The notes under the pieces were generated by a model, which saw only the letters and a program-made list of their open reading frames with translations, was not told where the DNA came from and did not search any database. A DNA stretch of 64,000 bases. Origin: Saprospira grandis str. Lewin. Lineage in GTDB: Bacteria > Bacteroidota > Bacteroidia > Chitinophagales > Saprospiraceae. Both the position numbers and the translations under genes were made by a program. Shown here piece by piece: positions 53,275 through 61,577 of the stretch (within the stretch, counting starts at the first letter, position 1; every line of letters starts with the position of its first letter). The stretch covers positions 4,154,501-4,218,500 of the forward strand of contig NC_016940.1 in the NCBI RefSeq assembly GCF_000250635.1, given 5' to 3'.

Positions 53275-53428
53275 TTCGCCGCCATGGCCGAAGGCCAAAC
53301 GGCCTAGCGATGCGAAAGGGGGCGGCGAAGCCGCAGACCCAAGTTTTTGAGCGTAGCGAAAAAACTGCAGGGCCGAGCAGACCTGCGAGCCCTGAAGCGT
53401 AGCGCCGCAGCTTTGCTGCGGAGGCCCC
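53275..53428 (-). repeat. GC-rich hairpin element, copy 18
   Basis: Minus-strand copy with CCGCAGC-AAA-GCTGCGG, the GCTACG...GGGCTCGCAGGTCTGCTCGG core, a TTTTTTCGCTACGCTCAAAAA second hairpin and GCGGC-TTC-GCCGC. Confidence 0.85.
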
Positions 53429-53439
53429 AAAACAGTCCA

Positions 53440-53652
53440 CTACTCCCCCATCAGTGATTTGCCCTTTTTGAGCATTTGGAAGGTTCGGAAGAGGCTAAAG
53501 AGCAAATAGGCCAAAAGCAGCCAATTCATCCAGGGATCATTGTCTAGATAAAAGAAAAGTAGCCCGATAACGACTAGCTTTATCGCCAATAATCCATAGG
53601 CTTTGTACTGTAGGTTGCGCATAAAGGCAGCCCGTTCTTTCTCTGTTTGCAT
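53440..53652 (-). CDS. small membrane protein of unknown function
   Basis: A 70-residue protein. Two hydrophobic helices (KLVVIGLLFFYLD near residue 24 and WMNWLLLAYLLFSLFRTF near 42) are joined by a short acidic turn, DNDPW. Both ends are basic, so both termini probably face the cytoplasm. The start MQTEKERAAF is chosen over an upstream one at 53676. It lies 12 bases from a GC-rich element and is divergent from the Hsp70 gene. Confidence 0.6.
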   Translation of the reverse strand: MQTEKERAAFMRNLQYKAYGLLAIKLVVIGLLFFYLDNDPWMNWLLLAYLLFSLFRTFQMLKKGKSLMGE

Positions 53653-53834
53653 AAACTTAAGTTCTAAAATTGGCAAGATACAATAAGCCCGTAAAAAACA
53701 ATCAATATTTGACAGGGGCTATCAGTTTATGCAGAGGCCAAAAGGACTAAACCCCTATAAATCAAGGGCTGTAGAGTTGGCCAAATTTTTTATTTGCTGC
53801 CTGCATTCACATTACTATAAACAGGCGACAAATT

Positions 53835-56093
53835 ATGCAGAAAGTCATTGGAATTGATTTGGGCACCACCAATAGCGTGATGGCCTATAAGGTGCTTGAT
53901 ACCAAGATATTGCCCAATATTGAAAAAGAAGAAAACACCCCCTCGGTGGTGCATATTGATAGTAGTGGGCAGGCGAGTATTGGAAAAATAGCGGTAGATA
54001 GCAAACTGGCTCTAGACCCCAAAAACACTGTTTTTTCGGCCAAGCGCTTGATGGGCATGCCCTTTAGCCACCCTATGGTGCAAGAAATGGTTAAGGAGAG
54101 CAAAAAAAATGATGGCTACTATAAATATAGCATTCGCAAAAAGCACAATTCAGAAGATGCCCTAGCCATTGTTCTTCATGGTCGGGAATACTCTCCCGAA
54201 GATATTTCGGCGGAGGTATTGCGTAAAATCAAGCGCGATGCAGAGAGCCATTTGGGCGATAAGGTGAGCCATGCCGTGATTACGGTCCCGGCCTATTTTA
54301 ATGACAAGCAGAAGAATGCGACCAAAAAGGCGGCGGAGAAATCGGGCTTGATTGTCTCTAAACTATTGGCAGAGCCCACAGCGGCCGCTATTGCCTATGG
54401 TGTAGACCAAAAAACGGAAGAAAGCAAAACCATTTTGGTCTATGATTTTGGTGGTGGCACCTTTGACCTTTCGGTCCTCACGGTAGCTAATGGGCTATTT
54501 ATGGAGCAAGGCACAGGCGGCGACCGTTGGTTGGGCGGCGATGATATTGACCGCTTGTTGAGCCAACATATTTACCAGCTAGTTGAAAATGAGTTTGACT
54601 TAGAAGAAGGGCATATTCATCGGTTTTTGGAAAATGCGCCAGAGAAAACTCGTTTTGCCTTTGCGGCCGAGAGTCGCAAGCAAGTAGAGCGCATCAAAAA
54701 GGACTTGAGTAAGCGCAAAAGGAGCCATTTTGAATTGGATGATTTGTTAGAAGATGAAGAAGGCGACCTTATTGACATTGACATAGAGATTAGTCGAGTT
54801 GATTTTGAGGACCTCATTCGGCCCACTATTGCCAAAACCATTCGCTTGATTGATGATCTATTGGCCGAACTGAACTATGAGGAAAATATGATCGATGCCA
54901 TTTTACTGGTGGGGGGAAGTTCTAGAATCCCTTTGGTCAATGAGATGTTGATGCAGCGATTTGGGGCCGCCAAAGTACAGCTGAGCGAAGACCCCATGAA
55001 TGCCGTAGCCAAAGGCGCGGCTATTTTGGCCCATCGTCTGGGCAACAGTGGAGAACTGGAGCAGCAGGAAGACTGGGGAGAAGAAGAGGAAGAATTTCAG
55101 GTCCTCTACAGCTCTTCTCATGATATTTATGTGCGCCTAGAAGATGAAAACGGCCAAGAAGAGTTTGAGCGGGTTGTTGAGCGACAGATTCCGCTCCCCA
55201 TTGTGGAGCAAAGAGAGTACAAAACAGCGGCAGATCAGCAAAGGTTGATTAAGGTGGAACTCTTTTCTAATAAAGAGGAAGGCGGAAAAGAAGAAATTGG
55301 CTTGGGCTTTTTGGTTTTAGAAGAAGATTATCCCGCCAACAGCAGCTTTATTTTTCATTTTGAAGTAGACACCGACAATACCCTCAAGCTATTGGTTGCG
55401 CCCAAGAACAAACCCAATCAAAAGTCGGAAATTCATATTACCCGAGGCAATAAGGACCAGAAGTTTTACCGCACAATTGATGAGGAGATCAACAACTTTA
55501 ACCGCTCTGGGGCCAATGCTAGCCAGATGCAAAAACTACAAAGCGATTTGGTCAAACGCCTCAAGGCCACCAACCAACTGGCCCAAACCGCAGATGACGA
55601 TAGCCAGCTTTGGGACAAGCACATCTATGAAGTAAAAGAAGAAGTGGCCCAAGCCCAGCATTATCAAGAAGAAAGCAGCCATGAGCCAGCCGATGGCAAT
55701 ATAATGATTGCTCGGATTCTGCTCAATAATTACGAAAACCTAATCGGTAGAGAAGCCAGTGAGTTGATCCGTATGTTGCTGCAAAAAATTGAGCTAGAAA
55801 ACGACATTCTGGCCATTCAGCAGGCGCGGCAAAAGCTAGAGGAGCTCATTAGTAACTTTATGGGGCTACTAGACCTCTTTCTATTTATTGTGGCCGCCAA
55901 TCGGGCCAAAGAAAAAGGAAGTATGAGCGACTCTCGACGCCTCAGAGACATTCACGACCAAGCCGAGCGAAAAATGGAGCGGGGTCAAGTTGATGAAGGC
56001 TTTGCCATATTGAATGAACATCAGGACCTCAGACAAAAATACTTGGGAGAAGACAGTTCAGCCGCCTTTATCAATACTAGCCTCAAGCGATAG
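53835..56093 (+). CDS. accessory Hsp70 (DnaK-like) chaperone
   Basis: A 752-residue ATP-dependent chaperone, longer than the usual 600-640 of DnaK. The nucleotide-binding domain is intact: phosphate-1 IGIDLGTTNSVMAYK at residues 5-19, VITVPAYFND near 155, phosphate-2 VYDFGGGTFDLSVL near 202 and the adenosine motif LLVGGSSRIPLV near 356. The typical linker and start of the substrate domain (DVTPLSLG in DnaK) are missing. In their place is VLYSSSHDIYVRLEDEN with an acidic stretch before it, and the substrate domain is only weakly like DnaK. A roughly 150-residue helical C-terminal extension, rich in E, Q and R, follows. It leads a gene group that also has J-like and GrpE-like genes. Confidence 0.9.
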   Translation: MQKVIGIDLGTTNSVMAYKVLDTKILPNIEKEENTPSVVHIDSSGQASIGKIAVDSKLALDPKNTVFSAKRLMGMPFSHPMVQEMVKESKKNDGYYKYSIRKKHNSEDALAIVLHGREYSPEDISAEVLRKIKRDAESHLGDKVSHAVITVPAYFNDKQKNATKKAAEKSGLIVSKLLAEPTAAAIAYGVDQKTEESKTILVYDFGGGTFDLSVLTVANGLFMEQGTGGDRWLGGDDIDRLLSQHIYQLVENEFDLEEGHIHRFLENAPEKTRFAFAAESRKQVERIKKDLSKRKRSHFELDDLLEDEEGDLIDIDIEISRVDFEDLIRPTIAKTIRLIDDLLAELNYEENMIDAILLVGGSSRIPLVNEMLMQRFGAAKVQLSEDPMNAVAKGAAILAHRLGNSGELEQQEDWGEEEEEFQVLYSSSHDIYVRLEDENGQEEFERVVERQIPLPIVEQREYKTAADQQRLIKVELFSNKEEGGKEEIGLGFLVLEEDYPANSSFIFHFEVDTDNTLKLLVAPKNKPNQKSEIHITRGNKDQKFYRTIDEEINNFNRSGANASQMQKLQSDLVKRLKATNQLAQTADDDSQLWDKHIYEVKEEVAQAQHYQEESSHEPADGNIMIARILLNNYENLIGREASELIRMLLQKIELENDILAIQQARQKLEELISNFMGLLDLFLFIVAANRAKEKGSMSDSRRLRDIHDQAERKMERGQVDEGFAILNEHQDLRQKYLGEDSSAAFINTSLKR

Positions 56094-56116
56094 GCCAGTT
56101 CCTCATTTTATTTTGG

Positions 56117-56144
56117 AGCCGCCGCAGCAAGCTGCGGCGGTTTC
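56117..56144 (+). terminator. hairpin after the accessory Hsp70 gene
   Basis: CCGCCGCAG pairs perfectly with CTGCGGCGG around CAAG and is followed by TTTCTATT. It may attenuate transcription before the next gene; the T-tract is short. Confidence 0.45.
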
Positions 56145-56188
56145 TATTCTAGTCTGCAAAATCAGGTTTAGCCCAAAAACTCAAGAAG

Positions 56189-56734
56189 ATGAATTGTCCT
56201 ATTTGTGAACTAGCTGGTTTGGAAGAAAACCGCCAGCAATGTCCCCAATGCGAAAGCGATTTGCGGCCCTTTTTCTTATTGCAAGCACTTGATGAACAAG
56301 AGCGTATAGAAAAAGAGCAACTTAAACAACAAGCCAAAAAAAGAGAGCAGGCTGCGCTGCGTCGAGGCAGAACCCCCATTTTAATCGCTTGGGGAGCTAG
56401 TTTTCTGGCCCTGGCAGTCCTTTTATATTTTATTTGGCCCAAAAAGGCCGTAGCTCCAGTGGCCAAGCAAGAAGAGTCCTCAAAAGAAGAAATGCTGGCC
56501 TTGCAAAAGCAACTTAAGCAAGCGAAAACAGAAAGCGACAGCCTCCGCCAAGCCTTAGCAGAACAGCCTAAGTCCGTTTATGTCTACACCGTAAAAGCAG
56601 GTGATTCGCCCATTCGCTTGGCTCGTTTCTTTTATGGCCAAGACGAAGAATACAAACGCCTCTTAGAAGCCAATGAGCTCGCCTTAGATGCCATGCTTAA
56701 AGTAGGCCAAAAACTGACTATTCCAGCCCTATAA
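56189..56734 (+). CDS. zinc-ribbon, membrane and LysM domain protein
   Basis: A 181-residue protein. Its first 25 residues contain two CPxC-type pairs (NCPICE and QCPQCES) forming a zinc ribbon. A basic/acidic coil follows (residues 35-65), then one membrane helix (PILIAWGASFLALAVLLYFIW near 67-88). A second coil follows (QKQLKQAKTESDSLRQALAE), then a C-terminal LysM-like domain: YTVKAGDSPIRLARFFYG near 131 and LKVGQKLTI near the end. The LysM part suggests contact with peptidoglycan or another glycan across the membrane; the zinc ribbon would be on the other, cytoplasmic side. It lies 10 bases before the giant repeat protein gene. Confidence 0.82.
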   Translation: MNCPICELAGLEENRQQCPQCESDLRPFFLLQALDEQERIEKEQLKQQAKKREQAALRRGRTPILIAWGASFLALAVLLYFIWPKKAVAPVAKQEESSKEEMLALQKQLKQAKTESDSLRQALAEQPKSVYVYTVKAGDSPIRLARFFYGQDEEYKRLLEANELALDAMLKVGQKLTIPAL

Positions 56735-56743
56735 ACCCAAGTT

Positions 56744-59700
56744 ATGTACCTTATTGTCATTGTCCTCATTTTGGCCCTAGCAGGAGGCTACAGCGCCTAC
56801 TACAACAACTACGGCACGGTCCTCAAAAAGGCCAAAAAACGCCTAGAACAAGGCCAGCCCCAAATTGCCCTAAAGCTATTTAAATCGGGGAACAAACAAT
56901 ACCCCATAATAGCCGAGAAATTTTTGCGGCAAGATGGGCCAGCCCTACTGCAAATCGAAAACAAACAGGCCGCTATTGACTTTCTGCTTCCTTTGGCAGA
57001 AGACTACCCTTTCGTTGCAAATTGGTTGGCTGAACATGCGGCTCAGCTATTGGCCCAAAAAGAGTTTATTCCCTTTCGGCACCTGATCCTTTCTGCCCCC
57101 GAGGCGGACTGGTCCAAAAAGCTACTCTTTAAGTACATAGAACTGCCTGAGGCCCAAAGCAAGCTAAAAATTAGCGACAAAAAGCAGCTTTTACAGCCTT
57201 TGCTGGACCAAAAAGAGGCAAATGCTATCCGTTTATGGATCCTCCTTTTGGCGCCCTTTTTTGAACAGGACAAAAAAGCAGAACAATATCTGCCCGAAAT
57301 TAGAACCTACAAGGCCCAATCGGCTAAGGCTCAGCGGCTCTTTTATCTCTTTTTAAGCAATCGTCAAAAAAAGAGAGAACTGGCCCCTTACCTAAGCGAG
57401 CTACAGCAGTTGGCCAAAGAAAGTACAACTGCACAGGAGATTATCTTAGCTGAGGCCAAAGCGCTTTTTGAAAGAAAAAATGAAGCGACTGCTTTGACGC
57501 TTATCCAACCTTTTTGGGAAAAGAGCGCAGACGCCCAGCGCCTCTATAATCGCATTTATTTAAAGAAAATGAGGGCCGAAAAGAAGCCCCAAGCTCTGGC
57601 TCAAGTGCTTCAGGCTTTAGAGCGCTTTCCCAGCCAATTAAGCAGCCAAGAAAAAAGGGAGCTACAAACCGCCTTAGCCAATCTACAGCTCCAACAGCTA
57701 GAATATAGCTTTAAACCCCTACGCAAAAAAGCCAACCTAAATGATTGGGCCAGCTTTGTGCAGCAACTCTTGGCCGCAGCCAAACTGAGCTATAAAACAA
57801 GCGCCCTAGAAGCCTTTTTAGAAGAAAAAGTAAATTATCTGCTGCAGTTTTCCCTAGAAGAGGGCCAAAGTGCAGAAAAAGCCAAAAAATATAAACAGGC
57901 GGCGGCCACCTATAAAAAAGCGGCGGACTATGCCCGTCTGCTCAAAGATAAGTTTAGCCAAGCCCGCAGCCATATTGGCCGATTTGATTTTAGATATGTT
58001 TTGACGGCTATTTATGGGGATATCCCCTCTAGTCGCATTCAATATTATGAGTACTACCTCCACCGACATACGGATAAAAAAGAGGTGGCCGCCATCCGCT
58101 ATGCGCTAGCCTTTCAACTGGCCCAAAAGAAACAGTTTAAAGCCGCCCTAGAGCAGATTAGCTGGTTAGAAACCTATAGCCGAAACCCCCAAATTATTGA
58201 GCTTAAACGCTACTGCCTACAGCAAAAACAAAAAACAATGTTGAGCTTGCTGGCGGTCTATAATGCTACAATTTATGGAAGCGATTTGCGAAAGCTCAAA
58301 GCCCTAGAGGAGAACTGGGATACTTATTCGGAGGCCTTGTCTTTCTTTTATCCGGAGCGAAGAAGGGAGTTTCCTATGATCAAAAAGTATATCCATGAGC
58401 GAATCGTAGGCCTTTACCAACAACAAGAAAAGTTTGTTGATCTCTTCCAATTGCTTACTGCCCGACAGAATTTTTTTAAGGTATCGCCCGACCAGCTAAA
58501 AATGATGGCCGTTACTGCTTTCAAAATACTAACTGCTGAAGAAGGACCTAGCTTAAGCGATACATTTATTCAGAAGTTATTGGCCGTTTTTCTTTCCGCC
58601 ATCTATAATAATGAAGTTATCTTCTACTCCTTGGAGGATACCGAATGGGATGACGACTATCAGTTTAGCCAAAGACAAATTATTGGAAGTCGCCCCAAAA
58701 GAGCTAGCTTCTCCTACCCTGAAAATATAAATAATCAAGCCGTCTCTTCCGACAATATTGACTTAGGAGCAGTACAAAAGCGCTTACTCAAAACCCTAGA
58801 AGATCATCTACAGTCTTCTTATTCTGCTACTTTATTGCAGTTTTATGAAGCAGAGAAAATAGCTATTCAGCTAGCTTGCCAATACTTTCCTCTTGCAAGC
58901 CTTAATATCCCTAGCCCTTTCTTGGGTAAATATGACAAAAGCAGTGCGAATGAACTATATCTAAAGCTAGCCGATCAACTTCCCATTCCCATTCAAGACA
59001 AAACAGAAATTGATGCAATTAGGCGATATGCTCATGCCCCTCACCAAAAAGCCAAGCCCATAATCGCTTACGATAAATTACAAAAAATAGAAGCGGAAAT
59101 AGAATTAAGGCTTAAAGGAGATCGACAAAGACAGCTCAGTCAGTCTTGCTCCCTAAGCGAGCAAAATCTTATTCAAAAATACTTTCCTCTAGACTATCAA
59201 GAGCTTTTACAAAGAGCATTGCGCTACCTAGAAAATGGAAGAGGCGGAGATCGTGGAGACCGCAATTATACAACAGCTAATATTCGCCTCCTACAGCAAA
59301 ATATTTTTCGCGGAGAGAAAGAGCTAGACTACTTACTAGCCACACATCTGGCCAATCTTGCTATCGGAGAGGTTAATGAAGATCAAATTACGCAGTATGA
59401 GGCCTTTCAAAAAATGAGAGTTGCCCAAAGCTACCACGAAGATAGTGCTTACATTTTGCGCAATACGATTGCTATTAGCAAGCATTTGCTTCTAGAGCAT
59501 GTTTTCTCTGGCCTAGAAACTAAGCAGGCTAATGAGGTGAAACAGTTTGCCAAAAGCTTAACCTATAACTATCAAAAGGAATTTAAAGAGGCCGCCCAAG
59601 AAGCCCTACAGTTTTCTCTAGAACAGTTTGGTGAGCCCGGCTCTGAAAACAGAGTACTTTTCGAAAGAGAAATAGGATATACAGGCCGAAGAGGTCTTCT

Positions 59701-59818
59701 TGATGATTACAGTTTCCTCTATGAGACTCGAGCCAGCTCAAGCAGCTTAAATCGTAAGGGGCTAGCTATTGCAGGACGCATGAAATGGGTAAAACAACTT
59801 TCTGAAGGTCATTTTTGA
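56744..59818 (+). CDS. membrane-anchored helical-repeat protein
   Basis: A 1024-residue protein anchored by one N-terminal membrane helix (MYLIVIVLILALAGGYSAYY). The rest is a long helical-repeat solenoid of TPR or related type. Examples are KKRLEQGQPQIALKLFKSG near residue 31, AEKAKKYKQAAATYKKAADY near 385 and AIRYALAFQLAQKKQFKAAL near 450. The C-terminal third is less repetitive. The 3' part is more AT-rich. The chain is very K/Q/A/L-rich. A scaffold role for the Hsp70 group is inferred from its position, ten bases after the LysM gene. No named family is recognised. Confidence 0.75.
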   Translation: MYLIVIVLILALAGGYSAYYNNYGTVLKKAKKRLEQGQPQIALKLFKSGNKQYPIIAEKFLRQDGPALLQIENKQAAIDFLLPLAEDYPFVANWLAEHAAQLLAQKEFIPFRHLILSAPEADWSKKLLFKYIELPEAQSKLKISDKKQLLQPLLDQKEANAIRLWILLLAPFFEQDKKAEQYLPEIRTYKAQSAKAQRLFYLFLSNRQKKRELAPYLSELQQLAKESTTAQEIILAEAKALFERKNEATALTLIQPFWEKSADAQRLYNRIYLKKMRAEKKPQALAQVLQALERFPSQLSSQEKRELQTALANLQLQQLEYSFKPLRKKANLNDWASFVQQLLAAAKLSYKTSALEAFLEEKVNYLLQFSLEEGQSAEKAKKYKQAAATYKKAADYARLLKDKFSQARSHIGRFDFRYVLTAIYGDIPSSRIQYYEYYLHRHTDKKEVAAIRYALAFQLAQKKQFKAALEQISWLETYSRNPQIIELKRYCLQQKQKTMLSLLAVYNATIYGSDLRKLKALEENWDTYSEALSFFYPERRREFPMIKKYIHERIVGLYQQQEKFVDLFQLLTARQNFFKVSPDQLKMMAVTAFKILTAEEGPSLSDTFIQKLLAVFLSAIYNNEVIFYSLEDTEWDDDYQFSQRQIIGSRPKRASFSYPENINNQAVSSDNIDLGAVQKRLLKTLEDHLQSSYSATLLQFYEAEKIAIQLACQYFPLASLNIPSPFLGKYDKSSANELYLKLADQLPIPIQDKTEIDAIRRYAHAPHQKAKPIIAYDKLQKIEAEIELRLKGDRQRQLSQSCSLSEQNLIQKYFPLDYQELLQRALRYLENGRGGDRGDRNYTTANIRLLQQNIFRGEKELDYLLATHLANLAIGEVNEDQITQYEAFQKMRVAQSYHEDSAYILRNTIAISKHLLLEHVFSGLETKQANEVKQFAKSLTYNYQKEFKEAAQEALQFSLEQFGEPGSENRVLFEREIGYTGRRGLLDDYSFLYETRASSSSLNRKGLAIAGRMKWVKQLSEGHF

Positions 59819-59827
59819 TTTTTTTTC

Positions 59828-59970
59828 GGGGCCTCCCGCCTTCGGCGGGCGCTACGTTTCGCAGCTCGCTATTCGCTCGGCCCTTCGCCGCTTTCAGCGG
59901 CTCGGTCTGGCCTAACGGCCACTGCTGCACATCGCTAGGCCGTTTAGGGCCCTGCGGGCCCTAAATCAAG
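59828..59970 (+). repeat. GC-rich hairpin element, copy 19
   Basis: CCCGCC-TTC-GGCGGG, a GCTACGTTTCGCAGCTCGCT core with the ATTCGCTCGG variant, GCCGCT-TTC-AGCGGC, GGCC-TAAC-GGCC and a GGGCCC-TGC-GGGCCC end. It starts 10 bases after the preceding stop. Confidence 0.88.
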
Positions 59971-60009
59971 ATATTCCACTCGCTTTACTTCAAAAATCTA
60001 ATTATAGCT

Positions 60010-60306
60010 ATGCTACACAATCCATACGATGTTTTGGACCTAGACCAAAACGCCAGCAAAAAAGACATCCAAAAAGCGCTACCCTTGGCCCTAGCCAAAC
60101 AACGCAAAGAAAAAAAATACTCGCCCAAAGATATTATGCAGGCCCAAAAAGAACTGCTCGATCCAGCCAAACGCCTAGCCGCCGACTTTCTATTCCTGGA
60201 CCGTATTCGGGCCAAGCGCCCCCGAAAGTTTGAGCAGCCAGAGCTGCCCAAAATCAAAGCATTAAACCAACTCGCCCAAAACCCTTTTGATCCCAACCAA
60301 CTCTAA
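60010..60306 (+). CDS. J-domain-like protein lacking HPD
   Basis: A 98-residue protein that follows the J-domain pattern. NPYDVLDLDQNASKKDIQKAL gives helix I and the start of helix II, and QAQKELLDPAKRLAADFLF gives helix III and the conserved D-x-x-x-R-x-x-x-D-like end. The HPD tripeptide, which in DnaJ triggers Hsp70 ATP hydrolysis, is absent: helix II runs LALAKQRKEKKYSPKD straight into helix III. Since the neighbour is an Hsp70 gene and a GrpE-like gene follows 13 bases later, I read it as a divergent co-chaperone or a non-stimulating adaptor. The alternative is an unrelated short helical protein. Confidence 0.7.
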   Translation: MLHNPYDVLDLDQNASKKDIQKALPLALAKQRKEKKYSPKDIMQAQKELLDPAKRLAADFLFLDRIRAKRPRKFEQPELPKIKALNQLAQNPFDPNQL

Positions 60307-60319
60307 AACAACTTCTAAA

Positions 60320-60775
60320 ATGGATAAAGCAGCTATAGAAAAAGAACTCAATGATTATTTCGTTGCCTTTGGCCGAAAAGAAATCCAACTCAAAAACCAA
60401 ATAGAAAAGGCAGAAAGAGCCCAATACGAACAGCTAAAAGACTTTGCCGTGGGCCTAATTGAAATGATTGATGGCCTCGACCGAAAAATAGAACGCCAAA
60501 ACAATAAAGAAGAAGAGGAAGAAAGCAAAGAAGCTCGAAAAGCCCTTAAAACGCTAATCAATATGCGCAAAAAAATGCTGCGCTTACTCGACCGCTTTGG
60601 TATTCGACCTATTGTGTTTCCCGATAATCAGCTCATTGAATCCTATGCCAAGGTCTTGGGCAGCGAACCTAGTCGAGACCATCAGGACCGAGAAATCCTC
60701 CGCATTATTCTCCCCGGCTATATGCAGGCTAGCCAAATTATCCGTCAAGCAGAGGTAATTGTCGTAAAAAATTAA
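60320..60775 (+). CDS. short GrpE-like nucleotide-exchange factor
   Basis: A 151-residue protein. The N-terminal 90 residues form a long amphipathic coiled coil (KELNDYFVAFGRKEIQLKNQ onward). The end resembles the GrpE beta domain: RLLDRFGIRPI near residue 88 matches the family LxxxGVxPI strand, REILRIILPGYM matches VxxVxxxGYxL, and IIRQAEVIVVKN matches the final LRPAxVxVxK strand. The HPD-less J-like gene is just upstream. An in-frame start 33 bases upstream is rejected because the ATG at 60320 avoids overlap. It would release ADP from the accessory Hsp70. Confidence 0.78.
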   Translation: MDKAAIEKELNDYFVAFGRKEIQLKNQIEKAERAQYEQLKDFAVGLIEMIDGLDRKIERQNNKEEEEESKEARKALKTLINMRKKMLRLLDRFGIRPIVFPDNQLIESYAKVLGSEPSRDHQDREILRIILPGYMQASQIIRQAEVIVVKN

Positions 60776-60837
60776 AGGCCTTGGCCCATCCCCCCATAAA
60801 TTTAACCGCCGAAGAATATAGCCAAAAGAAAAAAGAC

Positions 60838-60958
60838 AGCTGAGCGGCCACAACAAGCCCTTTAGGGCGTCTTCGACGACCAAAGGGAGTAACCACCCGC
60901 CAAAGGCGGACAACAAGGCTGCAAGCCGCAGTTCGACGACCAACGGGAGTAACGCCCC
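60838..60958 (-). repeat. GC-rich hairpin element fragment, copy 20
   Basis: Two tandem copies of the variable module (TTCGACGACCAAAGGGAGTAA and TTCGACGACCAACGGGAGTAA) with GGCGGACAACAAGGC between them, and a terminal AACGCCCCAAAA. The GCAGGTCTGC core is absent. It shows that the module can exist apart from the rest. Confidence 0.75.
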
Positions 60959-61031
60959 AAAAACAACACAGTTCACTTAAAGCTCTTAGAGAAGAAAAAC
61001 AAACCACTTCAATAAACAAAAATTAATACCT

Positions 61032-61577
61032 ATGATTATTATTCTACTCATTGTTATCGCTTTTATCCTCTGGAAGATTTACAGCCAAGAAGAGCGCCCT
61101 ATCAAAAGTAAAGCGACAAAAGCTAGCCCTTCATCGACCAAAAGGGGCAGCTACAGCCCTAGCCTGAGCAGCCGAAAAAGAGAAAACCTCAGCCACCTTC
61201 AGCTCTTGGTCAGCTTAGCCATGTCTGATGGAGTATTAGATAAGGCAGAGCTGAAGTTCATTACTCATATTGCCGTTCAAAGGGGCATTCCCGAAGATCA
61301 TTTTTTGGCCATCTTTAGAGATCCAACCATCATCAGCTATGTTCCGCCTAGCTCCGATGCTAGCCGCCTGATCAACCTTTATGAGATGGTCATGCTGATG
61401 ATGATTGATGGGGATATTGACAAAAACGAGATCTATGTCTGTGTAGCAACTGCCCGGAAATTGGGCTTCAAAGCTGAAGTGGTCTCCCTATTGGTTGAAG
61501 TACTGATAAAACAGATTGCCGAGGGCATTGCCAAGGAAATTATTTTGAGAGACCTAGAAAAAAGAATGCGCGCCTAA
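61032..61577 (+). CDS. TerB-like membrane-anchored protein
   Basis: A 181-residue protein. One membrane helix (IIILLIVIAFILWKIY) is followed by a basic, Ser-rich linker (residues 25-60) and a helical TerB-like domain. The pattern LVSLAMSDGVLDKAELKFI near 64-82 and MLMMIDGDIDKNEIYVCVA near 124-142 is two acidic, D-x-D-like loops at the start of helices, as in TerB. TerB proteins are linked to tellurite and other stress or phage-resistance gene sets. Its stop overlaps the next start by one base (TAATG). Confidence 0.75.
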   Translation: MIIILLIVIAFILWKIYSQEERPIKSKATKASPSSTKRGSYSPSLSSRKRENLSHLQLLVSLAMSDGVLDKAELKFITHIAVQRGIPEDHFLAIFRDPTIISYVPPSSDASRLINLYEMVMLMMIDGDIDKNEIYVCVATARKLGFKAEVVSLLVEVLIKQIAEGIAKEIILRDLEKRMRA

